From: Aestuariimicrobium kwangyangense DSM 21549 | GTDB taxonomy: Bacteria; Actinomycetota; Actinomycetes; Propionibacteriales; Propionibacteriaceae | Reading direction: 5' to 3' | Length of the DNA: 64,000 nt | Assembly: GCF_000421525.1 (NCBI RefSeq) | Contig: NZ_ATXE01000002.1 | Coordinates: 1 to 64,000, forward strand | Part shown: positions 58,433-64,000 of the stretch, one piece after another | How positions within the stretch are numbered: position 1 is the stretch's first letter | Layout: every line of letters starts with the position of its first letter | Position numbers and translations under genes: made by a program | Notes under the pieces: generated by a model | Told to the model about the DNA's origin: nothing | Database searches by the model: none | What the model saw: the letters and a program-made list of their open reading frames with translations, nothing else

Positions 58433-60754
58433 ATGCCGCAGTCGACACCCGCCCTCGCCGAACCGAGCCCGAAGTGGACGGCACGCCTCATTGCCGCCTC
58501 GACCGGTGGCGACTCGGCACCTCGATTCCGTCGGGAGTTCACCGTCGACCACACGCACGGCGCGATCGTCCGGGCTCGTTGGTTCGTGAGTGCCCACGGC
58601 ATCTTCGAGGCACAACTCGACGGACGACCGATCGGTCCGGACGTGTTGAGCCCCGGGTGGACCAGCTACGAGTGGCGGCAGCGCTACCGCGAGTACGACG
58701 TCACCCATCGCCTGCACCCCAGCGTCGACCCTGTCGTGGCCAGCATCCTGGTCGGGAACGGGTGGTGGGCCGGTCGCCTCACCTGGCAGGAAGGACGCCG
58801 CCACCTCTACGGCGACCGCACGGCCGTGATCGCCCAACTCGAGATCACCTTCGCCGACGGGTACGTGCAAACGGTCGTGACCGACGCGTCCTGGGACGTG
58901 GGCCCGTCCGAGGTGTTGACCGATGACCTCTACGACGGGCAGACCATCGATGCGCGGCGAGCCGCGCGGGACTGGCTGAGGCCCGGCTTCTCGTCCGAGT
59001 CCGAGCCCCGTGGCTGGGGCCCAGCCGAGGTGCTCGACTTCGACGCCTCGGTGCTGGTTCCCTATCTGGGTCCGCCCGTGGTCAGGCATGAGGAGTTGCC
59101 ACCCCGACGCATCTGGACGTCCCCGTCCGGACGCACCTTGGTCGACTTCGGCCAGAACGTGGTGGGGTGGGTGAAGCTGAGGGTGCAGGGGCCCGCCGGT
59201 CAGGAGGTGATCATGCGGCATGCCGAGGTGTTGGAGCACGAGGAGTTGGGCACTCGTCCGCTGCGCTCGGCGCTCGCCACCGATCGTTTCGTGCTGTCGG
59301 GGGGTGCCGACCACTTCGAACCGACGTTCACCTTCCACGGATTCCGCTACGTCGAGGTGGAGGGCTGGCCCGGTGAGCTGGACCGCGACGACCTCCGCGC
59401 CGTGGTGGTCTCGTCCGACCTGAGGCGCACCGGGCACTTCGAGTCCTCCCATGCCGAACTCAACCAACTCCACCGCAACATCGTGTGGGGGCTGCGGGGG
59501 AACATGGTCGACGTCCCCACCGACTGCCCGCAGCGTGACGAGCGGTTGGGCTGGACGGGTGACCTGGCCGTGTTCGCCCCCACCGCCACCTTCCTCTATG
59601 ACATGCGCGGGTTCCTGGGCGACTGGTTGGCCGACCTTCGAGCCGAACAGGTGCACGCCGGCGGCCGGGTGGCCTTCGTCATCCCCGACGCCCTGAAGAT
59701 CGTCGAACCCGCCAACGACGCCACCGCCGCCGTGTGGTCCGACGCCGCGGTGTGGGTGCCGTGGGCGCTGTGGCAGGCCCACGGTGACGTCGATGCCCTG
59801 GCTGAGGCGTACCCCGCGATGGTCGACCACATCGATCACGTCACCACCCTGCTCTCGCCCACCGGTCTGTGGGACACGGGCTTCCAGTTCGGCGACTGGC
59901 TGGATCCGGCCGCCCCGCCGGACCACGCCGACCAGGCGCGAGCCGACAAGGGGGTGGTGGCCACCGCCGCCCTGTACCGCAGCGCAACATTGACGGCCAA
60001 GGCCGCGCGGGTGCTGGGTCGCGAGCAGGATGCCGCACGGCTGGAAGCACTGGCGACCCGCACCAAACAGGCCTTCAACGAGCACTGGGTCGGCGAGGAC
60101 GGGACCGTCTTCTCGGACTGTCCCACCGTCTACGCCCTGGCGATCGCGTTCGACCTGCTGGACGAACCCCGCCGCCAGTTGGCCGGGGACAGGTTGGCCC
60201 AGCTCACCCGCGAGGAGGGGTTCCACATCGCCACCGGCTTCGCGGGCACCCCGTTCGTGTGTGACGCCCTGACCAGCACCGGTCACCTGGTCGAGGCCTA
60301 CCGACTGCTGCTGCAGACCGAGTGCCCCTCGTGGCTCTACCCGGTGACGATGGGGGCGACGACGATATGGGAGCGATGGGACTCGATGCTGCCCGACGGC
60401 TCCATCAACCCCGGCGAGATGACCAGTTTCAACCACTACGCCCTCGGCGCCGTGGCCGACTGGCTGCACCGCACCGTCGCCGGTCTGGCACCCGCCGAGC
60501 CAGGCTATGCGCGGGTGCGGTTCGCCCCTCGTCCGGGTCTGGGTGTGGAGTGGGCGAGGGCATGGCTCGACACCCCGCACGGGCGAGCCTCGATCCGGTG
60601 GAGCGTGGCCGACGGCGAGCTCCACGTGCTCGTCGACACCCCCGTCGAGGCCGACCTCGACCTGCCGGGGGTGCGTCCCGAACGGGTGGCGGCCGGGCGG
60701 CACAGTCGGGTGGTTCCGGTCGGCTCCGTGCTCACCGGGATCGCCCCTGCCTGA
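58433..60754 (+). CDS. Glycoside hydrolase family 78 alpha-L-rhamnosidase
   Basis: This protein of about 773 residues removes terminal rhamnose from glycans or flavonoid glycosides. An N-terminal jelly-roll region (FEAQLDGRPIGPDVLSPGWT, ILVGNGWWAGRL) is followed by the concanavalin-like part (LVDFGQNVVGWVKLRVQGP). The catalytic (alpha/alpha)6 barrel has VPTDCPQRDERLGWTGD, GDWLDPA and the late GATTIWERWDSMLPDGS. A C-terminal beta domain ends it. No signal peptide is visible, so it is likely cytoplasmic. ATG 58433 is used because upstream codons overlap tRNA-Glu and its terminator. No rhamnose transport or catabolism genes are nearby. Confidence 0.92.
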   Translation: MPQSTPALAEPSPKWTARLIAASTGGDSAPRFRREFTVDHTHGAIVRARWFVSAHGIFEAQLDGRPIGPDVLSPGWTSYEWRQRYREYDVTHRLHPSVDPVVASILVGNGWWAGRLTWQEGRRHLYGDRTAVIAQLEITFADGYVQTVVTDASWDVGPSEVLTDDLYDGQTIDARRAARDWLRPGFSSESEPRGWGPAEVLDFDASVLVPYLGPPVVRHEELPPRRIWTSPSGRTLVDFGQNVVGWVKLRVQGPAGQEVIMRHAEVLEHEELGTRPLRSALATDRFVLSGGADHFEPTFTFHGFRYVEVEGWPGELDRDDLRAVVVSSDLRRTGHFESSHAELNQLHRNIVWGLRGNMVDVPTDCPQRDERLGWTGDLAVFAPTATFLYDMRGFLGDWLADLRAEQVHAGGRVAFVIPDALKIVEPANDATAAVWSDAAVWVPWALWQAHGDVDALAEAYPAMVDHIDHVTTLLSPTGLWDTGFQFGDWLDPAAPPDHADQARADKGVVATAALYRSATLTAKAARVLGREQDAARLEALATRTKQAFNEHWVGEDGTVFSDCPTVYALAIAFDLLDEPRRQLAGDRLAQLTREEGFHIATGFAGTPFVCDALTSTGHLVEAYRLLLQTECPSWLYPVTMGATTIWERWDSMLPDGSINPGEMTSFNHYALGAVADWLHRTVAGLAPAEPGYARVRFAPRPGLGVEWARAWLDTPHGRASIRWSVADGELHVLVDTPVEADLDLPGVRPERVAAGRHSRVVPVGSVLTGIAPA

Positions 60755-60765
60755 GCCCCCGACAG

Positions 60766-60843
60766 CACAAACTCCCACTCCCGGGACACACTTCACGGTT
60801 GTGAGCGTGCAGTCTGTCCCGAAGGTGGGAGTTTGCGGGTGTG
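60766..60843. terminator. Long stem-loop between convergent rhamnosidase and IclR genes
   Basis: AACTCCCAC (from 60769) and GTGGGAGTT (to 60833) are the base of a stem whose arms run about 60766-60797 and 60805-60843 with few mismatches. The inner arms ACTTCACG and GCGTGCAGTCTG nearly equal those of the stem-loop after ilvC. It sits 12 nt after the plus-strand stop and 33 nt from the minus-strand stop, so it can serve as a two-way terminator. Confidence 0.75.
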
Positions 60844-60875
60844 GACGAGGGGAGCCCGCTGGTGCGGGCGTCAGG

Positions 60876-61601
60876 TCACTCGGCCGAGGCTGCCCTGCGC
60901 AGGACCTCCGAGAGCCGCTCGGCGGCGCTCATCACGGCGGCGGCGTGCAGTCGTCCCGGCTGGCGACCCAGACGTTCGATCGGACCCGACACCGACAGTG
61001 CGGCGATCACCTTGCCGGAAGGCGAGCGGACGGGCGCGCTGACCGAGGCGACCCCCGGCTCGCGTTCGGCGACGGAGTGCGCCCAGCCACGTCGACGCAC
61101 CGACGCCAGAGCCACTGCCGAGAAGTTCGAGGACGACAGGCCGCGCTGCACCCGCTCCGGCTCCTCCCAGGCGAGCAGCACCTGGGCGGCGGAGCCAGCT
61201 GACATCGTCAACTGGGTGCCCACCGGGATGGTGTCGCGCAGTCCCGAGGGACGCTCGGCCGCCGCAGCACACACGCGGAACTCGCCCTGCCTGCGGAACA
61301 GCTGGGCGGACTCACCGGTGATGTCGCGAAGCCGCGCGAGAATGGGGCCGGCGGTGGCCAGCAATCGGTCCTCGCCCGCGGCGGAGGCGAGTTCACCCAG
61401 ACGCGGACCCAACACGAAACGGCCCTGCAGGTCGCGTCCCACCAAGCGGTGGTGTTCGAGCGCCACGGCCAGGCGATGGGCTGTCGGTCGGGCCAGTCCG
61501 GTCGCCGTGACGAGTCCCGCCAGGGTGGTCGGTCCGGATTCGAGTGCGGTGAGTACAAGGGCGGCTTTGTCGAGCACGCCCACGCCACTGGTGTCGTCCA
61601 T
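60876..61601 (-). CDS. IclR-family regulator of leuCD (LtbR/NdgR-like)
   Basis: This 241-residue protein has an N-terminal winged HTH (LDKAALVLTALESGPTTLAGLVTATGLARPTAHRL) and a C-terminal IclR effector domain (DTIPVGTQLTMSAGSAAQVLLAW, APVRSPSGKVIAALSVSGP). It is divergent from leuC, the place of Rv2989 in M. tuberculosis, LtbR in C. glutamicum and NdgR in Streptomyces. Those proteins control leuCD and other amino acid genes. ATG 61601 is 8 nt after TGTAAT on this strand (-35 TTGCAT, 16 nt apart), so it should be leaderless. The symbol is not assigned because orthology is only inferred. Confidence 0.9.
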   Translation of the reverse strand: MDDTSGVGVLDKAALVLTALESGPTTLAGLVTATGLARPTAHRLAVALEHHRLVGRDLQGRFVLGPRLGELASAAGEDRLLATAGPILARLRDITGESAQLFRRQGEFRVCAAAAERPSGLRDTIPVGTQLTMSAGSAAQVLLAWEEPERVQRGLSSSNFSAVALASVRRRGWAHSVAEREPGVASVSAPVRSPSGKVIAALSVSGPIERLGRQPGRLHAAAVMSAAERLSEVLRRAASAE

Positions 61602-61609
61602 GATTTGAG

Positions 61610-61647
61610 ATTACATGTCCGCATTTTGGAAATGCAAGCGCTAGAGT
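61610..61647. promoter_or_regulatory. Divergent iclR/leuC promoter region with palindrome
   Basis: GCATTT-TGG-AAATGC (61621-61635) is a perfect palindrome with a 3-nt centre. It covers the -35 of the regulator's own promoter (TTGCAT 61637-61632, TGTAAT 61615-61610 on the minus strand). It lies just upstream of TAGAGT (61642-61647), the probable leuC -10. It is the best candidate for the regulator's binding site. A small GGACTC/GAGTCC hairpin (61649-61669) follows in the leuC leader. Confidence 0.65.
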
Positions 61648-61712
61648 TGGACTCCTCGGCGAAGAGTCCTGCTTCGTCGCGAGCCAGTCAGAGACCCACA
61701 TCGAGGTGTTGA

Positions 61713-63149
61713 ATGCCCACCACTGCCAGTGGTCCGACCACCCTGTCCGACAAGGTCTGGGACGCCCACGTCGTCCGTCAGGCCGCGGGTGAGCCCGACC
61801 TGTTGTTCATCGACCTGCACCTCGTGCACGAGGTCACCAGCCCGCAGGCCTTCGCCGGACTCAAGCTCGCGGGACGCCCCGTGCGCCGGCCCGACCTGAC
61901 CCTGGCCACCGAGGACCACAACACCCCGACGCTCGACATCGATCGGCCCATCGCCGACCCGGTCAGCCGCACCCAGGTCGACACCCTGCGCAAGAACGCT
62001 GCCGAGTTCGGGATCCGCATCCATTCCTTGGGTGACAAGGACCAGGGCGTGGTCCACATCATCGGTCCCCAGTTGGGCATCACCCAGCCGGGCATGACCA
62101 TCGTGTGTGGCGACTCCCACACCTCCACCCACGGCGCCTTCGGGGCACTGGCCTTCGGCATCGGCACCTCCGAGGTCGAGCACGTCCTGGCCACCCAGAC
62201 GCTGCCGCAGGCTCGTCCGAAGACCATGGCCGTCAACATCAACGGTGACCTGCCCGCCGGTGTGACCGCCAAGGATGTCGTGCTGGCACTGATCGCCAAG
62301 GTCGGCACCGGCGGCGGCCAGGGCTACATCGTGGAGTACCGCGGCACGACCATCGAGAACCTGTCGATGGAGGGTCGCATGACCATCTGCAACATGTCGA
62401 TCGAGTGGGGAGCCAAGGCGGGCATGATCGCCCCCGACCAGGCCACCTTCGACTACATCAAGGGCCGTCCGCATGCTCCCGAGGGTGAGCAGTGGGACGC
62501 CGCGGTCGAGTACTGGAAGACGCTGCGCAGTGACGACGACGCCGTGTTCGACCGCGAGGTGGACATCGACGCCACCCAGCTCACCCCGTTCGTGACCTGG
62601 GGCACCAACCCCGGCCAGGGAGTGCCGCTCGGGGCAGTCGTCCCCACCCCCAGCGACTTCACCGACGAGGTCGACCGCACCGCCGCCGAGAAGGCCCTGC
62701 AGTACATGGGCTTGACGGCGGGCACGCCGATGCGTGAGATCGCCGTCGACACCGTCTTCCTGGGATCCTGCACCAACGGACGCATCGAGGACCTCCGCCT
62801 CGCGGCCAGCGTGCTGCAGGGCAACCGGATCGCCGACTCGGTGCGCATGCTGGTGGTTCCCGGTTCAGCCCGGGTACGGCTGCAGGCCGAGATCGAGGGA
62901 CTCGACAAGGTCTTCCTCGAGGCGGGTGCCGAGTGGCGCGCCGCCGGCTGCTCCATGTGCCTGGGCATGAACCCCGACCAGTTGGCTCCCGGGGAGCGGG
63001 CCGCGTCGACCTCGAACCGCAACTTCGAGGGCAGGCAGGGCAAGGGTGGACGTACCCACCTGGTCTCGCCCGCCGTCGCGGCCGCCACCGCCATCACCGG
63101 ACACCTGTCCGCACCCCAAGACCTCATCCCGGCCGAACAGAAGGGCTGA
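61713..63149 (+). CDS. leuC: 3-isopropylmalate dehydratase large subunit
   Basis: This 478-residue aconitase-family subunit has [37 protein letters not shown], and the three [4Fe-4S] cysteines in [13 protein letters not shown] and [15 protein letters not shown]. With LeuD it isomerises isopropylmalate and also citramalate. ATG 61713 follows GAGG at 61703. leuD begins 5 nt after its stop. Confidence 0.96.
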   Translation: MPTTASGPTTLSDKVWDAHVVRQAAGEPDLLFIDLHLVHEVTSPQAFAGLKLAGRPVRRPDLTLATEDHNTPTLDIDRPIADPVSRTQVDTLRKNAAEFGIRIHSLGDKDQGVVHIIGPQLGITQPGMTIVCGDSHTSTHGAFGALAFGIGTSEVEHVLATQTLPQARPKTMAVNINGDLPAGVTAKDVVLALIAKVGTGGGQGYIVEYRGTTIENLSMEGRMTICNMSIEWGAKAGMIAPDQATFDYIKGRPHAPEGEQWDAAVEYWKTLRSDDDAVFDREVDIDATQLTPFVTWGTNPGQGVPLGAVVPTPSDFTDEVDRTAAEKALQYMGLTAGTPMREIAVDTVFLGSCTNGRIEDLRLAASVLQGNRIADSVRMLVVPGSARVRLQAEIEGLDKVFLEAGAEWRAAGCSMCLGMNPDQLAPGERAASTSNRNFEGRQGKGGRTHLVSPAVAAATAITGHLSAPQDLIPAEQKG

Positions 63150-63154
63150 TCACC

Positions 63155-63763
63155 ATGGACAAGTTCTCCACCCACATCGGTGTGCCCGTGCCGCTGCGAC
63201 GCAGCAACGTCGACACCGACCAGATCATCCCTGCCGTCTACCTCAAGCGGATCACCCGCGACGGGTTCGAGGACGGGCTGTTCTCGGCATGGCGCAACGA
63301 CCCCGACTTCGTGCTCAACCAGGAGGCGTACCGGGCGGGGACGATCCTGATCCCGGGCCCCGAGTTCGGCACGGGTTCATCGCGTGAGCACGCGGTCTGG
63401 GCCCTGCAGAACTACGGCTTCAAGGTGGTCATCGGCAGCCGCTTCGGTGACATCTTCCGCAACAACTCGGGCAAGGCCGGCTTGTTGGTGGCGCTCGTCG
63501 AGCAGGACGTCGTCGAGCAGTTGTGGGACTGGGTCGACGCCCACCCGGGCACCGCCATCGAGGTGTCGCTGGAGGATCGGGTGATCAGCCTGCCCGACGG
63601 CACGCGTCACGGGTTCACGATCGACGACTTCACCCGGCAGCGGTTGCTCGAGGGGCTCGACGACATCTCGATGACGCTGCAGCACTCCGACGAGATCGCT
63701 GCCTACGAGGCCTCACGCCCGAGCTTCAAGCCGGCCACCCTGCCGGTGCGCACCGCGGACTGA
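63155..63763 (+). CDS. leuD: 3-isopropylmalate dehydratase small subunit
   Basis: This 202-residue swivelling-domain partner of LeuC has [20 protein letters not shown], the active-site Ser-Arg in [17 protein letters not shown], and [27 protein letters not shown] 63155 is chosen because it starts just after leuC and matches the family N-terminus; the longer reading from 62933 overlaps leuC. A hairpin follows its stop. Confidence 0.96.
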   Translation: MDKFSTHIGVPVPLRRSNVDTDQIIPAVYLKRITRDGFEDGLFSAWRNDPDFVLNQEAYRAGTILIPGPEFGTGSSREHAVWALQNYGFKVVIGSRFGDIFRNNSGKAGLLVALVEQDVVEQLWDWVDAHPGTAIEVSLEDRVISLPDGTRHGFTIDDFTRQRLLEGLDDISMTLQHSDEIAAYEASRPSFKPATLPVRTAD

Positions 63764-63785
63764 TCCTCACGAGCCGGTTTGGGGC

Positions 63786-63807
63786 GGTCGTCCCCGGACG
63801 GACGACC
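63786..63807. terminator. Stem-loop after leuD
   Basis: GGTCGTCC (63786-63793) and GGACGACC (63800-63807) pair perfectly around a 6-nt loop, 22 nt after the leuD stop. It also abuts the stop of the small minus-strand ORF, so it may end both transcripts. Confidence 0.6.
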
Positions 63808-63808
63808 C

Positions 63809-63994
63809 TCACCCGATCGAGACGCGGACGACCTCGTCGCCGCGCCTGGTGACGGTGACTCGTTGACCCGGGCGCAACGACCGCAGCCGTATCAGGCTGG
63901 CCCTGGGCAGGTCGACGGCCGTCCCGCGATCGGTGAGGGCTCGCCAGCCCTCAGGCATGACGGCCACCACCGTCGCCTGCACCACGGTGGGCAC
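63809..63994 (-). CDS. Small hypothetical protein, possibly extending beyond the window
   Basis: This 61-residue reading frame begins TVVQATVVAVMPEGWRALTDRG and continues VDLPRASLIRLRSLRPGQRVTVTRRGDEVVRVS. It is rich in alternating hydrophobic residues, like a small beta-barrel or OB-like protein. It ends beside the hairpin shared with leuD. The start GTG 63994 is 6 nt from the window edge, so a longer N-terminus cannot be excluded. Function is unknown, and it could be a chance frame. Confidence 0.45.
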   Translation of the reverse strand: MPTVVQATVVAVMPEGWRALTDRGTAVDLPRASLIRLRSLRPGQRVTVTRRGDEVVRVSIG

Positions 63995-64000
63995 GGCCCC

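Noticed and set aside
58187-60796. 869-residue open frame on the minus strand
   Set aside because: It is the antisense shadow of the rhamnosidase gene and also crosses tRNA-Glu and its terminator. It shows no family motif.

Overview
This is a high-GC, gene-dense actinobacterial chromosome segment. Gene order matches two blocks known from Mycobacterium and related actinobacteria. Block 1 is TPR protein, HAD phosphatase, short ORF, tlyA, nadK, recN, pyrG, NUDIX, xerD, parA-like, scpA, scpB, rluB. Block 2 is pafA, pafB, pafC, tatA, tatC, helY. Protein similarities recalled from memory suggest the Propionibacteriales/Propionibacteriaceae, but no database search was possible, so the genus stays open. 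Many genes overlap by ATGA or GTGA, and many others start 6-8 nt after a TA-N3-T type -10 box, which points to leaderless mRNAs.

Layout. 1-2.3 kb: 3' part of a 23S rRNA gene, 5S rRNA and a strong terminator. 2.4-17.5 kb: an RNA/nucleotide/DNA maintenance cluster beginning with a remarkable repeat-rich TPR protein, with an ATP-dependent ligase (LigC type) on the opposite strand between recN and pyrG. It ends with a chromosome-segregation set (ParA-like ATPase, a small ribbon-helix-helix-like protein, ScpA, ScpB) and rluB. 17.5-28 kb: Pup ligase pafA, a Tat-type lipoprotein with two FKBP domains, gluQ on the minus strand, the DNA-damage regulators pafBC, tatA/tatC, a lipid kinase and helY. No pup, dop, mpa or proteasome genes are present. 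28-37 kb: a GntR regulator with its own palindrome plus an MFS transporter, tldD/tldE, hisH-hisF, a 2-hydroxyacid dehydrogenase, a HIT protein, and a TerC transporter behind a probable manganese (yybP-ykoY) riboswitch.

37-64 kb: most of the branched-chain amino acid pathway. It holds ilvD; ilvB-ilvN-ilvC behind a leader-peptide attenuator; leuB divergent from ilvE; cimA; and an IclR-type regulator divergent from leuC-leuD. With cimA, leuBCD and the ilv genes, the cell could make isoleucine from pyruvate through citramalate; leuA is not in the window. Interspersed are a kinase-like/NfeD/flotillin operon, an HtrA protease, a lipase-like hydrolase, a secreted NTR-like protein, thymidine phosphorylase, a VOC protein, an FAH-family hydrolase, a CPBP protease, tRNA-Gln(CUG), tRNA-Glu(CUC) and an alpha-L-rhamnosidase.

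No insertion sequences, phage genes or CRISPR arrays were seen. The most unusual items are the 18-unit Arg/Tyr-rich tandem repeat protein, the leaderless ilvB leader peptide, two long intergenic stem-loops that share a core, the ParA/RHH pair beside scpAB, and the kinase-NfeD-flotillin operon.
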